NCBI RefSeq assembly: GCF_900129205.1
Contig: NZ_FQUK01000015.1
Coordinates: forward strand, 1 to 56,929
Reading direction: 5' to 3'
Source of the DNA: Thermomonas hydrothermalis
Lineage (GTDB): Bacteria > Pseudomonadota > Gammaproteobacteria > Xanthomonadales > Xanthomonadaceae
Length of the DNA: 56,929 nt
The position numbers and the translations under genes were made by a program. How positions within the stretch are numbered: position 1 is the stretch's first letter; every line of letters begins with the position of its first letter. Shown in pieces: positions 27,962 through 42,574 of the stretch. Under the pieces are notes generated by a model, which had not been told where the DNA came from, searched no databases, and saw only the letters and a list, made by a program, of their open reading frames with translations.

Positions 27962-28810
27962 ATGCCCATGACTGCCCGCTCCTCCCTGCTGCGCACCGTG
28001 CTCGTGCTCGTGCTCGTCCTGACCGTTGCCGGCTGCTCCGGCGGCAAGGGCTTGTTCAAGGGCAAGAAAAACCGCAATGAGGGCGTGCCGGTCGGCGAGC
28101 TGTACGACCGTGCTCACAGCCAGATGGAACACGGCAACTGGAGCACCGCCAGCGAAACCTTCGGCCGCCTGATCGCCCAGTACCCGTATGGCCCCTATGC
28201 CGAGCAGGCCCTGATGGAGCAGGCCTACGCGCAGTACAAGTCCGGCAAGCACGAAGACGCCATCTCCACCATCGACCGCTTCATCCGCACCTACCCCACC
28301 CACCGCAACATTGCGTACATGTACTACCTGCGCGGCCTGACCAACATGGCGCGCAATACCGTGTTCCTGGCGCGCACGTTCAACCTGGACACTAGCAACC
28401 GCGATTTGGATGCGCCGCTGCAGGCGTACAACGACTTCAATACCCTGATCACCCGCTACCCCAACAGCCGCTATGCCGCCGATGCGCGGCAACGCATGGT
28501 CTATCTGCGCAATCAGTTCGCACGGTTTGAGCTGAATACCGGCCTGTATTACCTGCGGCGCGGCGCCTGGGTGTCGGCCGCCGAGCGTGCGACCTATCTG
28601 CTGGAAACCTACCCGCAAAGCGAATCGCAGAATGACGCCGTGGCCCTGCTGGCCGAGGCCTATACCCGCATGGGCGAAAAAACCCTGGCCGCCGATGCGC
28701 GCCGGGTGCTGGAGCAGAACGACCCGCAGCATCCCTGGCTTAAGGGGCGCTGGCCCAAGTCGCCGAGCGTGATCAAGCGGCTCAACCCGTTCAGTCCGGA
28801 CGTGCGCTGA
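27962..28810 (+). CDS. bamD: Outer membrane assembly lipoprotein BamD
   Basis: BamD is the essential lipoprotein of the BAM complex that inserts beta-barrel proteins into the outer membrane. The 282-residue product has a lipoprotein signal ending in TVAGC followed by SGGKG, then TPR repeats ([27 protein letters not shown] and similar) over most of its length. The start at 27962 (MPMTARS) gives a compact signal; the ATG at 27968 is an alternative. A TATTAT at 27927-27932 may be its -10 box, but no -35 box at proper spacing was found. Confidence 0.95.
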   Translation: MPMTARSSLLRTVLVLVLVLTVAGCSGGKGLFKGKKNRNEGVPVGELYDRAHSQMEHGNWSTASETFGRLIAQYPYGPYAEQALMEQAYAQYKSGKHEDAISTIDRFIRTYPTHRNIAYMYYLRGLTNMARNTVFLARTFNLDTSNRDLDAPLQAYNDFNTLITRYPNSRYAADARQRMVYLRNQFARFELNTGLYYLRRGAWVSAAERATYLLETYPQSESQNDAVALLAEAYTRMGEKTLAADARRVLEQNDPQHPWLKGRWPKSPSVIKRLNPFSPDVR

Positions 28811-28962
28811 ACCTGCGACCTCCCCACAACCACCGGCCATCGCCCTGACCGGCCGCAGACGGCCACACGGTCGCCCCCCAGCCATCGCTACCTTCGCCCG
28901 GCGTTTGCCCGCTTGGCCCCTGCGTGCTAGCGTCTGCGCCAGTGGAGTCAGGCATCCCCGCC

Positions 28963-30099
28963 ATGTCGCACGCGATTGCCGCCCTGGTATCGGCGTCCCC
29001 CTATCGCTGGGGGTTCCTGCTGTCCATTGTGGTCGCCGCCCTGCCGCCCGTGGTCAGTGCCTGGATGGCCGGTCGGCTGGGCCACTGGGATGCCTGGGCA
29101 TGGTTCCCGCCGGTGTTTTACTTCGTGATCATCCCGATCATCGATCACCTGGTTGGCCGCGATACCCGCAATCCTCCTGATGCGACCGTGCCGCAGCTGG
29201 AGCATTCGCTCTTCTACGCGGCGCTGCCGCTGGCCTGCGTGCCGCTGCAGATCGGCCTGATGCTGTGGGGCGCATGGGTATTTGCGACCGCCCCGTTTGG
29301 CCCGATCGGTGCAGCCGGCTGGATCATCTCGATGGGCTGTATTGGCGGCATCCTGGGCATCAACATCGCCCATGAGCTGATCCACAAGACATCCCGTCTG
29401 GAACAATGGGCCGGCGGCTTGCTGCTGTCCACGGTGCTGTACGGCTCGTTCAAGATCGAGCATGTCTATGGCCACCACGTGGACGTGGCCACCCCGCGCG
29501 ACACCTCGACCGCCCGGCCTGGCCAGACCGTTTACGCCTTCCTTGCGCGGGCACTGCGCCACAACATCCCGAAGGCCTTCGCGCTGGATCGCGCCCGCGC
29601 CGTCCGGCGTGGCGCGCCGGGCAATCGCATCTGGCGCAGCGAGCTGCTGGTCTGGTACGCCGCCTCGGCCTTTTGGGCACTGGCATGTGTGCTGATCGCA
29701 GGCACCTGGCAAGGCCTGATCTACTTTGCCGGGCAGGCGCTGGTGGCCGTCTGCCTGCTGGAAATCATCAACTACATCGAGCATTACGGCCTGCAGCGGC
29801 GCCTGCTTGCCGATGGCCGCTACGAGCGCGTCAACCCGCGGCACTCGTGGAACTCGGACTTCCTGGTCACCAATCTGCTGCTGTTCAATCTGCAGCGCCA
29901 CTCGGATCATCATGCCCACCCGGCACGGCGCTATCAGGTGCTGCGTCATTTCGACGAAAGCCCGCAACTGCCGTTCGGTTACGCCACCGCCGTCGTGCTA
30001 GCACTGTGCCCGCCCCTGTGGCGGCGGATCATGGACCCGTGCGTGGCACGCTACGCGCAAACATCAAGCCCAGACACCGCAAACACCAGCACTGCCTGA
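28963..30099 (+). CDS. AlkB-type membrane alkane 1-monooxygenase / fatty acid desaturase superfamily
   Basis: A 378-residue integral membrane di-iron enzyme. All histidine boxes of the AlkB family are present: HELIHK at 137-142, EHVYGHH at 166-172 followed by VATPRD, NYIEHYGL, and LQRHSDHHAHP. Several hydrophobic helices precede the first box. AlkB proteins hydroxylate the terminal carbon of alkanes using electrons from rubredoxin; no rubredoxin or rubredoxin reductase gene is nearby, so the electron donor must be encoded elsewhere. The ATG at 28963 (MSHAIAAL) is chosen over an upstream in-frame ATG. Substrate range cannot be inferred. Confidence 0.88.
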   Translation: MSHAIAALVSASPYRWGFLLSIVVAALPPVVSAWMAGRLGHWDAWAWFPPVFYFVIIPIIDHLVGRDTRNPPDATVPQLEHSLFYAALPLACVPLQIGLMLWGAWVFATAPFGPIGAAGWIISMGCIGGILGINIAHELIHKTSRLEQWAGGLLLSTVLYGSFKIEHVYGHHVDVATPRDTSTARPGQTVYAFLARALRHNIPKAFALDRARAVRRGAPGNRIWRSELLVWYAASAFWALACVLIAGTWQGLIYFAGQALVAVCLLEIINYIEHYGLQRRLLADGRYERVNPRHSWNSDFLVTNLLLFNLQRHSDHHAHPARRYQVLRHFDESPQLPFGYATAVVLALCPPLWRRIMDPCVARYAQTSSPDTANTSTA

Positions 30100-30168
30100 C
30101 CTGCCTGCGGCCCGGTCTGCGCATGGCGACGGCCGCGCCGGGTCACGGCCGCAGCGGGCATCCCCCAC

Positions 30169-31803
30169 TCATTCACGCCAGCCGTTACTAATCGGATAGC
30201 GCCGTTCGCGACCAAACGCACGCCGGCTGACCTTGGGGCCAGGCGCTGCCTGATGGCGTTTCCATTCGCTGATCCGCACCAGATGCAGCACCCGATCCAC
30301 GGTGGCGGCATCGAAGCCGGCGGCGACGATCTCGGCCCGTGACTGCTCCTGGTCGATATGCCGCAGCAGGATCGCATCCAGCACGTCATAGGGCGGCAGC
30401 GAGTCCTGGTCTTTCTGGTTTTCACGCAATTCCGCCGAGGGCGGCCGATCGATCACCGCCTGCGGGATGACGGCATCCCCCACCGTGTTACGCCAGCGCG
30501 CCAGCGCAAACACTTCGGTCTTGTACAGGTCCTTGATCGGCGCGTAGCCGCCGCACATATCGCCGTAGATGGTGGCGTAGCCCACGGCGTACTCGCTCTT
30601 GTTGCCGGTGGTCAGAAGCAGCCCGCCGAACTTGTTGACCAGCGCCATCATCAGCGTGCCGCGCACGCGCGACTGCAGGTTTTCTTCGGTGGTGTCCACG
30701 GGCAGACCGGCAAAGGTGTCCGCCAGGGTGTCCAGATAGGCGGAGAACGGTGCCTCGATCGGCAACGTCATCAGCCGCACCCCCAACGCCTCGCACTGCA
30801 TCTGCGCCAGGTCATTCGACAAACCGGCGGTGTAACGCGACGGCATCCGCACTGCGGTCACGTTGTGTGCCCCCAGCGCGTCCACCGCCGCGGTGAGCAC
30901 CAGCGCCGAGTCGATGCCGCCGGATAACCCCAGCCAGGCCTTTTTGAATCCGTTTTTTTGGCAGTAGTCGCGGGTGCCACGCACCACCGCTCGCCAGGCC
31001 AGCGCCTCGCGGCTTTCATCGCCATCCACCGTCCATTGCAACGGCGCGAACCGGCGGCTCTCGGGCTCGTACTCCACCACCAGCCATTGCTCCTCAAAGG
31101 CCACCGCCGCCGGGTGCACATGGCCATCGCCATCGGCAACCAGGCTTGCACCGTCGAACACCAGCGCATCCTGTCCGCCGACCAGGTTGAGGTAGACGAT
31201 CCCGGCGCCCGTCTCACGCGCACGCCGCGCCAGCAGCGCATCACGCTCGGCATGCTTGTCATGCTCATACGGCGAGGCATTGGGCACCAGCACCAGCTGC
31301 GCCCCTTTGCCCACGGTGGCGGCGATCGGTTCCGGGAACCAGAGATCCTCGCAGACCAACACGCCCACCGGCACGCCATTGACCTCGAACACGCAATCCT
31401 CGCGATCCGGATCGACATCGAACCAGCGGCGCTCATCAAACACTGCGTAGTTGGGCAGCTCACGCTTGCGGTAGGTGGCTGCGATGGCGCCGTCGCGCAG
31501 GACACTGGCGGCGTTGTACACCACGCTGCCGGCCGACTGTGGCCAGCCCACCACCGCGACGATCCCGGTCGCCGCCTGTGCCAGGCGGACCATCGCCGCC
31601 TCGCATTCGCACAGGAACGCCGGCCGGTACAGCAGGTCTTCCGGGGGATAGCCGGACAGCGCCAGTTCCGGAAACAGCACGATGTCGGCCGCGAACTCGT
31701 CGCGGGCAAAGGCGATCATCTCGGCGATACGCGCCGCATTGCCGGCGACATCCCCCACCGGAAAATCGAACTGCGCCATCGCGATGCGAAGGGACTGGGT
31801 CAT
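30169..31803 (-). CDS. nadE: Glutamine-dependent NAD+ synthetase NadE
   Basis: NadE makes NAD from deamido-NAD using glutamine. The 544-residue protein joins an N-terminal nitrilase-like glutaminase domain, with catalytic Glu (FPELALSGYPPEDLL), Lys (YRKRELPNYAVFDE) and Cys (VLVCEDLWFP), to a C-terminal synthetase domain with the PP-loop SGGIDSAL and the NKSEYAVGYATIYGDMCGGYAPIKDLYKT segment. Start ATG at 31803 (MTQSLRIAMAQFDFPVG) is the natural one. It converges with the AlkB-like gene and diverges from ppa. Confidence 0.96.
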   Translation of the reverse strand: MTQSLRIAMAQFDFPVGDVAGNAARIAEMIAFARDEFAADIVLFPELALSGYPPEDLLYRPAFLCECEAAMVRLAQAATGIVAVVGWPQSAGSVVYNAASVLRDGAIAATYRKRELPNYAVFDERRWFDVDPDREDCVFEVNGVPVGVLVCEDLWFPEPIAATVGKGAQLVLVPNASPYEHDKHAERDALLARRARETGAGIVYLNLVGGQDALVFDGASLVADGDGHVHPAAVAFEEQWLVVEYEPESRRFAPLQWTVDGDESREALAWRAVVRGTRDYCQKNGFKKAWLGLSGGIDSALVLTAAVDALGAHNVTAVRMPSRYTAGLSNDLAQMQCEALGVRLMTLPIEAPFSAYLDTLADTFAGLPVDTTEENLQSRVRGTLMMALVNKFGGLLLTTGNKSEYAVGYATIYGDMCGGYAPIKDLYKTEVFALARWRNTVGDAVIPQAVIDRPPSAELRENQKDQDSLPPYDVLDAILLRHIDQEQSRAEIVAAGFDAATVDRVLHLVRISEWKRHQAAPGPKVSRRAFGRERRYPISNGWRE

Positions 31804-31870
31804 GGCGTGATCTCGGCTCCTTATGCGCGCTGCCGCCATCACCCGGCGGCGCTGGCAAGGATACGGCACG

Positions 31871-31900
31871 TGCAACGCCGGCACGCGCAACCGGTAAAAT
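31871..31900 (+). promoter_or_regulatory. Candidate ppa promoter
   Basis: TAAAAT (31895-31900) is preceded after an 18-nt gap by TGCAAC (31871-31876). The -10 box is reasonable at 5 of 6, the -35 box is weak. It lies about 60 nt before the ppa ATG in the divergent nadE-ppa space. Confidence 0.35.
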
Positions 31901-31921
31901 GATCAGCTCCCTCCCACACAT

Positions 31922-31941
31922 GCGCACCCGGCCGGGTGCGC
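31922..31941. promoter_or_regulatory. Perfect 20-bp palindrome in the ppa leader
   Basis: GCGCACCCGG is followed at once by its exact complement CCGGGTGCGC. It lies 18 nt upstream of the ppa ATG and downstream of the candidate -10 box, where either a dimeric regulator or an RNA hairpin could act. No known regulator can be named for it. Confidence 0.4.
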
Positions 31942-31959
31942 CCACGACTGGAGCTTCCC

Positions 31960-32508
31960 ATGGGTCTGGACCTCGTCCCTACCGGCAAAAACCCGCCGGA
32001 TGAAATCAACGTCATCATCGAAATCCCCAAAGACGCCGAACCGGTCAAGTACGAGGTGGACAAGGCTTCCGGTGCGATCTTCGTCGATCGCATCCTGTCC
32101 ACCCCGATGCGCTATCCGTGCAACTACGGCTATGTGCCCCACACCCTGTGCGACGACGGCGATCCGGTCGACGTGCTGGTGATCCTGCCGCTGCCGCTGG
32201 TGCCAGGGTCAGTGATCCGCTGCCGGCCGGTCGGCGTACTGAAGATGACCGACGAGGCCGGTGGCGACGAAAAGATCCTGGCCGTGCCGGTGGACAAGGT
32301 GTTCGCCGGCTATACCCACATCGACGACATCAGCAAGGTCACCCCGCACTGGCTGCAGCGCATCGGCCACTTCTTCGAGCACTACAAGGATCTCGAACCG
32401 GGCAAGTGGGTCAAACTGTCTGGCTGGGAAGGCGCTGCACAGGCACGCCAGCTGATTATCGACGCCATCGCGCGCTATCAGGGCAGCAGCGACAAGCCGA
32501 ATTTCTGA
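31960..32508 (+). CDS. ppa: Inorganic pyrophosphatase (family I)
   Basis: The soluble enzyme hydrolyses pyrophosphate to phosphate, pulling biosynthetic reactions forward. The 182-residue product has the family I signature [10 protein letters not shown] with metal-binding Asp66, Asp68 and Asp71, [13 protein letters not shown] before it, and [21 protein letters not shown] near the C terminus. Length is typical of proteobacterial hexameric enzymes. The ATG at 31960 follows GGAGCTT. Confidence 0.97.
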   Translation: MGLDLVPTGKNPPDEINVIIEIPKDAEPVKYEVDKASGAIFVDRILSTPMRYPCNYGYVPHTLCDDGDPVDVLVILPLPLVPGSVIRCRPVGVLKMTDEAGGDEKILAVPVDKVFAGYTHIDDISKVTPHWLQRIGHFFEHYKDLEPGKWVKLSGWEGAAQARQLIIDAIARYQGSSDKPNF

Positions 32509-32583
32509 CCGTCCGTCAGGCCGCCTGCCTGCCGCTTGGCACGGCGGGCGACCCAGCGGTGCCCGCACATGCATTTACCCGGC

Positions 32584-32617
32584 GCAGGCGACGTTCAGCC
32601 GCCTGCACCGTTTTTTT
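32584..32617 (+). terminator. Rho-independent terminator of ppa
   Basis: The stem GCAGGCG/CGCCTGC (32584-32590 with 32600-32606) can be extended by three pairs past one mismatch, and is followed by seven Ts (32611-32617). It lies 75 nt after the ppa stop. The T-run abuts the end of the convergent DUF4136 gene. Confidence 0.85.
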
Positions 32618-33197
32618 AGTTGGCGGCGCGGTACGGGTACTTGGCAAACATGGCGGTAATGGCCTGATCGATCGCCGCCAACCGTTTTTCTGGGGCCCGC
32701 TTGCTGCCTTCCGGCGTACTGACCGCAGCCGTCCACACCAACCGGTGCCGCTGCCCATCGACCAGATCCACCGTCAGGACCCCTTCGCGATACCGGCTGA
32801 GCTGTGGCTCGTCATACCAGATCGGCACCGCCACGTAACCGCGGCTGTGATAGCTGTAAACCCACTCAAAGCTGGCGCGCGGCACGCTCCATAGCTCGGT
32901 TCGCTCCTGCTGCACGAGCTGGAAATTGACCAGCAGGTCGCCGCCCTCCGGCTGATACCGATAACCGCGCGCTTCCATTTCGCGGCGAACATCTTCACGG
33001 ATGCGCTCGGAAATCCATGACGAATATCCGGCCTGCTCCATCGCGATGGGCTTATAGAAACTGAAGGTGCGGTACTGGCCGAAATCGGCGGCGGGATCCC
33101 GGTCAGTGCGAACACTGGGGCCACTGGCACATGCGGCCAGCGTCAAGGTCGATATGGCCAGCAGGGCCGCTGCCAGCAGGTTGCGGGGCTTGGGCAT
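32616..33197 (-). CDS. DUF4136 family lipoprotein
   Basis: A 193-residue predicted lipoprotein. The signal has a lipobox LAAC at about residues 19-22, followed by a small mature domain of the DUF4136 type (DFGQYRTFSFYKP, IREDVRREMEARGYRYQPEGGDLLVNF, YREGVLTVDLVDGQRHRLVW). DUF4136 proteins have no established role. It stands alone between ppa and the atp operon. The ATG at 33197 is preferred to an upstream one because it gives the proper signal. Confidence 0.85.
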   Translation of the reverse strand: MPKPRNLLAAALLAISTLTLAACASGPSVRTDRDPAADFGQYRTFSFYKPIAMEQAGYSSWISERIREDVRREMEARGYRYQPEGGDLLVNFQLVQQERTELWSVPRASFEWVYSYHSRGYVAVPIWYDEPQLSRYREGVLTVDLVDGQRHRLVWTAAVSTPEGSKRAPEKRLAAIDQAITAMFAKYPYRAAN

Positions 33198-33284
33198 GAC
33201 GCATCTCCGGCACGGATGGAATGACAGGATCATCGCATCGTCGTTCGACTCTGGCCTGAACGCCTGCGCACCGGCCGGAACGAC

Positions 33285-33309
33285 ACAGGCCCCGCGGTGC
33301 GGGGCCTGT
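33285..33309 (-). terminator. Terminator hairpin of the atp operon
   Basis: A perfect 11-bp stem (33285-33295 with 33299-33309) around a 3-nt loop lies about 30 nt beyond the atpC stop. Only a short T-poor sequence follows on the minus strand. Confidence 0.65.
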
Positions 33310-33337
33310 GCCAGCGTGCTCGATTTTTTGGATCGTG

Positions 33338-33763
33338 TCAGTGCTTGAGCGTCTTGCGCAGGCGCTCCAACGCCTGCAACTGGGCGGTGACTTCGGCCAG
33401 CCGCTTCTGCGCCTCGGCGATCTCCATCGGTTCGGCGCGCCGGGCGAGGATGCGCTCGGCCTCTTCCTTGGCCGCCCGCACCGCGGCTTCATCGATTTCC
33501 TCCGCCCGCACCGCCGTGTCGGCCAACACCGTCACCACGGTGGGCTGCACTTCGAGGATGCCGCCGGACACCGCGAAGTCGAGCTTCTCGCCCCCCGGCA
33601 GGGTCACCACCACCTTGCCGGGCTTGAGGCGGGTGATCAGCGGCGCGTGCCTGGGCGCAATGCCCAGCTCACCGAGCTCGCCGGTGGCAACGACCAGCTC
33701 GGCCTCGCCGTGGAAGATCTCGGCCTCGGCGCTGACGATGTCGCAACGGATGGTGGATGCCAT
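33338..33763 (-). CDS. atpC: ATP synthase F1 epsilon subunit
   Basis: The 141-residue epsilon subunit connects the F1 rotor to the c-ring and can inhibit ATP hydrolysis. The N-terminal beta-sandwich ([39 protein letters not shown]) and a two-helix C-terminal domain are visible, so the inhibitory arm is present. It is the last gene of the operon, 29 nt after atpD. Confidence 0.97.
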   Translation of the reverse strand: MASTIRCDIVSAEAEIFHGEAELVVATGELGELGIAPRHAPLITRLKPGKVVVTLPGGEKLDFAVSGGILEVQPTVVTVLADTAVRAEEIDEAAVRAAKEEAERILARRAEPMEIAEAQKRLAEVTAQLQALERLRKTLKH

Positions 33764-33792
33764 CGGGATTCCTCGCGTTCAGTGCCTGCGGA

Positions 33793-35235
<1,443 letters not shown>

Positions 35236-35265
35236 CTACGGGATTGCCTGGAGTACGGTGACCGG

Positions 35266-36129
35266 TCAGACCGCGGCCGCGCCGCCCACGATTTCCGAAA
35301 TTTCCTGGGTGATCGCTGCCTGCCGCGCCTTGTTGTAGACGAGGTTCAGCGTGCCGATCAGCTTGGTGGCGTTGTCGCTGGCGGCCTTCATCGCCACCAT
35401 TCGGGCGGCGTGTTCGGAGGCCACGTTTTCCATCACCGCCTGGTACACCAGCGACTCGATGTAACGGGTCAGCACGTGATCCAGCACGGTGGGTGCATCG
35501 GGTTCATAGATGTAGTCCCAATCGTGCTTGGCCACCGGGGTCTGTGCCGGCGGCAACGGCAGCAACTGGTCGAAGGTGACCCGCTGGGTCATGGTGTTGA
35601 CGAAGTCGTTGTAGGCCAGGAACACCTTGTCCACCGCACCGGCGGTATAGGCGTCCAGCATGACCTTGACCACACCAATCAGCTGCTCGACCTTCGGGGT
35701 ATCACCAAGATGGGTGACCGACGCCAGCATGCCGACCTTGACCCGCCGGAAGAACACCGACGCCTTCTGGCCGATGGTGACCACGTCCACCTCGATCCCC
35801 TGCTGCTGCAGGGTACGGAACTCGGCCAGCAGCTTGCGGAACATGTTGTTGTTCAGGCCGCCGGCCAGACCACGGTCGGAGGAGACCACGATGTAGCCGA
35901 CGCGCCGGATCTGCGCACGCTGCACCAGATAGGGATGCCGGTACTCGGAGTTGGCCTGGGCCAGATGACCGATCAGCTGCTTCATCGCCCGCGCATACGG
36001 ACGCGAGGCCTTCATCCGGTCCTGCGCCTTGCGGATCTTGGAGGCCGAGACCATCTCCAGCGCGCGCGTCACCTTGCGGGTGTTCTGCACGCTCTTGATC
36101 TTGGTTTTGATTTCGCGTCCGCCTGCCAT
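35266..36129 (-). CDS. atpG: ATP synthase F1 gamma subunit
   Basis: The central-shaft subunit, 287 residues. It starts [27 protein letters not shown] (coiled-coil arm) and ends with [38 protein letters not shown], the conserved terminal helix that rotates inside alpha3beta3. No insertions are seen. It sits 98 nt after atpA, the largest gap between the F1 genes. Confidence 0.97.
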   Translation of the reverse strand: MAGGREIKTKIKSVQNTRKVTRALEMVSASKIRKAQDRMKASRPYARAMKQLIGHLAQANSEYRHPYLVQRAQIRRVGYIVVSSDRGLAGGLNNNMFRKLLAEFRTLQQQGIEVDVVTIGQKASVFFRRVKVGMLASVTHLGDTPKVEQLIGVVKVMLDAYTAGAVDKVFLAYNDFVNTMTQRVTFDQLLPLPPAQTPVAKHDWDYIYEPDAPTVLDHVLTRYIESLVYQAVMENVASEHAARMVAMKAASDNATKLIGTLNLVYNKARQAAITQEISEIVGGAAAV

Positions 36130-36227
36130 GCTCGTTCTCTGTGCTCGCCCCGCCTGGGCGGGAATCCGGCCATGTCTTGCCCCCCGAAACGCCCGACCCT
36201 CGTGTGAGCGTCGGGCGGGGTCAGGGA

Positions 36228-37778
<1,551 letters not shown>

Positions 37779-37840
37779 CTTGGTTTCCTTGGAAGCCTGC
37801 GTCGCCGCCGGCCTGGTTCAAAAGTGTTGGATCGAACGGG

Positions 37841-38368
37841 TTATTGCGTGAGCGCGGCCTGCAGGCGCTGCAACTTGCCTTTCAGCGAGCCATCGATGAC
37901 GACATCGCCGGCATCGATGACCGCGCCGCCCAGCAGGTCGGGATCGACCGCCAGATCGACCGCGACCTCACGGCCAAAGCGCCGCCGCAGCGCCGCCTTG
38001 AGACTGGCCAGCTCTGCCTCGCCCAGCGCCGCTGCGGAGACGATCCGCGCCCGAACCACCTGTTCGGCGTCCAGCCGCAGCGCATCGAACAGCCCGGAAA
38101 TCTCCGGCAGCAGCCCGAGGCGGCGATTGTCGAACAGCAGCCCGAGGAAATTGCGGAACGTCTCGTCGGCACCGTCCGGTGCCAGCAGCAGAATCGCCTC
38201 CTCGCGGGTCAGCCGCGGATGGCCGAGCAGGTGGGAAACCTGCGGATCGGCCGCCACGCGCGCGGCGAACGCCAGCGCGTCGGCCCAGGCAGGCAGCGCA
38301 CCGGCATCACGCGCGACCGCAAAGGCGGCGCGGGCATAGGGGCGGGCGAGGGTCAAGGCCTGGCTCAT
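37841..38368 (-). CDS. atpH: ATP synthase F1 delta subunit
   Basis: The 175-residue delta subunit links the F1 head to the peripheral stalk. It shows the N-terminal helical bundle (ARPYARAAFAVARDAGALPAWADAL) and the C-terminal domain with VVIDGSLKGKLQRLQAAL, the typical final motif. It starts 10 nt after atpF. Confidence 0.96.
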   Translation of the reverse strand: MSQALTLARPYARAAFAVARDAGALPAWADALAFAARVAADPQVSHLLGHPRLTREEAILLLAPDGADETFRNFLGLLFDNRRLGLLPEISGLFDALRLDAEQVVRARIVSAAALGEAELASLKAALRRRFGREVAVDLAVDPDLLGGAVIDAGDVVIDGSLKGKLQRLQAALTQ

Positions 38369-38378
38369 CGATGCCCCC

Positions 38379-38852
38379 TCAGAGCTGGGCCGCCAGATCG
38401 TCGATCAGCGCCTTCTGGTCGTTGGCGTTGATCTCGCGCTGGAGCAGACGCTCGGCACCGGCAACCGCCAGGGCAGCCACCTGCTTGCGCAGTTCTTCCT
38501 TGGCACGATTGACCGCCGCCTCGATCTCGGCCTCAGCCAGCGCCTTCTGCCGGTTTGCCTCGGCAATGGCTTCCTGCTTGGCCTGATCGATGATCTGGTT
38601 GGCACGCTGATGGGCCTGGTCGATGATTTCATTGGCCTTGGCGCGGGCGGCCTTCAGTTCTTCCGCCGCCTTGGCATCGGCCATGGCCAGGCTCTTCTGC
38701 GCATTGTCAGCGGCCGCCAGGCCTTCGGCGATCTTGCGCTGGCGCTCTTCGATCGCCTGCATCAACGGCGGCCAGATGAACTTGACGGTGAACCAGATGA
38801 GGATCGCGAACGAGATCATCTGGCCCAGCAATGTCATGAAGGTCGGGTTCAT
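38379..38852 (-). CDS. atpF: ATP synthase Fo b subunit
   Basis: The peripheral-stalk b subunit of 157 residues. One N-terminal membrane helix ([22 protein letters not shown], about 9-30) is followed by a long charged helix ([22 protein letters not shown] and onwards) that forms the stalk dimer. The ATG at 38852 (MNPTFM) is preferred over an upstream frame extension. Only one b-type gene is present. Confidence 0.97.
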   Translation of the reverse strand: MNPTFMTLLGQMISFAILIWFTVKFIWPPLMQAIEERQRKIAEGLAAADNAQKSLAMADAKAAEELKAARAKANEIIDQAHQRANQIIDQAKQEAIAEANRQKALAEAEIEAAVNRAKEELRKQVAALAVAGAERLLQREINANDQKALIDDLAAQL

Positions 38853-38976
38853 GTCGTACCTTGGATGTCGAACGGACGCCACACCGTGGCGCCCGCTGGG
38901 CAACGCCGCGACGGCATGCCGCGGCGCAGTGCAGCCGGTGCGCGCATCTCGCCGCGCGCACCACGAACAGCCGGGA

Positions 38977-40758
<1,782 letters not shown>

Positions 40759-40784
40759 TCAAGCCAGCATGAGACCCGGCCGGC

Positions 40785-42557
40785 TCAGCCGCGCCGGGGC
40801 AGATACAGATCGGTGATGCTGCCGTCGTAGACCTCGGCCGCCATGCCCACCGATTCGCTCAAGGTCGGATGCGGGTGGATGGTGTGGGCGATGTCCTCCA
40901 CCTCGCAGCCCATCTCGATGGCCAGCGCGATTTCGGCGATCAGCTCACCGGCATGCACGCCGACGATGCCGCCGCCGATCACGCGATGGGTGGCCTCATC
41001 GAACACCAACTTGGTGAAGCCTTCCGTGCGCGCCAGGCCGATGGCGCGGCCCGAGGCCGCCCACGGGAACTTGCCCACACCGACCTTGAGCCCCTTGGCC
41101 TTGGCTTCGGTCTCGGTGACGCCCACCCAGGCGATTTCCGGATCGGTGTAGGCCACCGACGGGATCACCCGTGCCACCCAGGATTTCTTGTGCCCCGCCG
41201 CGACTTCGGCCGCCAGCTTGCCCTCGTGGGTGGCCTTGTGCGCCAGCATCGGCTGACCGACCAGATCGCCGATGGCAAAGATGTGCGGCACATTGGTGCG
41301 CATCTGCGCATCCACCGGGATCAACCCGCGCTCACCGACACGCACGCCGGCTTTTTCGGCATCCAGCGTGCCACCGTTGGCACTGCGCCCGACCGCCACC
41401 AGCACGCGATCGAACAGCTTGGTTTCGGGGATGGACTCACCCTCGAACGTACAGGCAATCCCGTTTTTCTGCGCCTTTGCCTCGACCACCTTGGTCTTGA
41501 GGTGGATCGCCACGCCCTGTCTCGATAGACGATCGGCCAATGGCTTGACCAGATCAGCATCCGCGCCCGGCATCAGCTGCGGCATGAACTCGACCACGGT
41601 GACCTGCGCACCCAGTGCGCGATAGACCGTAGCCATCTCCAGCCCGATGATGCCGCCACCAACCACCAGCAGTGTCTTCGGCACTTCGGCGAGCGCAAGC
41701 GCATCGGTGGAATCCATGATGCGCGGATCGCCCCACGGAAACGCCGGCAGCTTCACCGGCTGGCTACCCGCGGCGATGATGCACTGGGCAAACCGCAACA
41801 GTTGGGTGCTGCCATCCGCCGCACTGATCTCAAGCTCGTGGGGCGAGACAAACTTCGCCACGCCTTGCACGACGCGCACCTTGCGTTGCTTGGCCATACC
41901 CGCCAGGCCCTTGGTGAGCTGGCCGACGACCTTGTTCTTGTAGTCACGCAGCGCGTCGAGGTTGATCGTCGGCGGGCCGAACTGGACGCCAAACTCACTG
42001 GCGTGCGCAGCCTGGTCGATCACTTCGGCGGCATGCAGCAACGCCTTGGACGGAATGCAGCCGACGTTGAGACACACACCACCCAGCGTGGGGTAGCGCT
42101 CGACCAGCACGGTGTCGAGACCGAGATCGGCGCTGCGGAAGGCGGCGGTATAGCCGCCGGGGCCAGCACCGATCACCACCATCGCGCACTCGATGTCGGC
42201 CTTGCGGCCCGAGACGGCAGCCGCCTGCGGTGCTGACGGCGCTGCCGCCGCTTTCGCAGGCGGGCTTGCGGGTGCGGGGGCGGATGCCGCCGGCGCAGGC
42301 GTCACTGCGACCGCCTCGGCGGCCGTTTCGATCAGCGCGATCACACTGCCTTCCGACACGGTGTCACCCAGCTTGACCTTCAACGCCTTGACCACACCAT
42401 CGGCGTCTGCCGGCACTTCCATGGTGGCCTTGTCGGACTCCAGCGTGACCAGCCCTTGGCCTTTCTTGACCGTGTCGCCCACCGCCACCAGCACTTCGAT
42501 CACCGGCACATCCGTGTGGCCGCCGATGTCAGGAACCTTGCTTTCGATCTCAGCCAT
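40785..42557 (-). CDS. lpdA: Dihydrolipoamide dehydrogenase (E3) with N-terminal lipoyl domain
   Basis: E3 reoxidises dihydrolipoamide in the pyruvate dehydrogenase complex. The 590-residue protein is longer than ordinary E3 (about 475) because of an N-terminal lipoyl domain (residues 1-80; the lipoylated lysine is in ESDKATMEVP), then an Ala/Pro linker, then the flavoprotein: FAD site GAGPGGYTAAF at about 138, redox-active CLNVGCIPSK, NAD site VVGGGIIGLEMA, and the C-terminal HPHPTLSE with the active-site histidine. It lies 17 nt after aceF and forms an operon with it. Confidence 0.96.
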   Translation of the reverse strand: MAEIESKVPDIGGHTDVPVIEVLVAVGDTVKKGQGLVTLESDKATMEVPADADGVVKALKVKLGDTVSEGSVIALIETAAEAVAVTPAPAASAPAPASPPAKAAAAPSAPQAAAVSGRKADIECAMVVIGAGPGGYTAAFRSADLGLDTVLVERYPTLGGVCLNVGCIPSKALLHAAEVIDQAAHASEFGVQFGPPTINLDALRDYKNKVVGQLTKGLAGMAKQRKVRVVQGVAKFVSPHELEISAADGSTQLLRFAQCIIAAGSQPVKLPAFPWGDPRIMDSTDALALAEVPKTLLVVGGGIIGLEMATVYRALGAQVTVVEFMPQLMPGADADLVKPLADRLSRQGVAIHLKTKVVEAKAQKNGIACTFEGESIPETKLFDRVLVAVGRSANGGTLDAEKAGVRVGERGLIPVDAQMRTNVPHIFAIGDLVGQPMLAHKATHEGKLAAEVAAGHKKSWVARVIPSVAYTDPEIAWVGVTETEAKAKGLKVGVGKFPWAASGRAIGLARTEGFTKLVFDEATHRVIGGGIVGVHAGELIAEIALAIEMGCEVEDIAHTIHPHPTLSESVGMAAEVYDGSITDLYLPRRG

Positions 42558-42574
42558 GCGCGTTCTCCTTCGAC

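Noticed and set aside
30105-30154. Inverted repeat between the AlkB-like gene and nadE as a terminator
   Set aside because: The 8-bp arms are separated by a loop of more than 30 nt and there is no T-tract.
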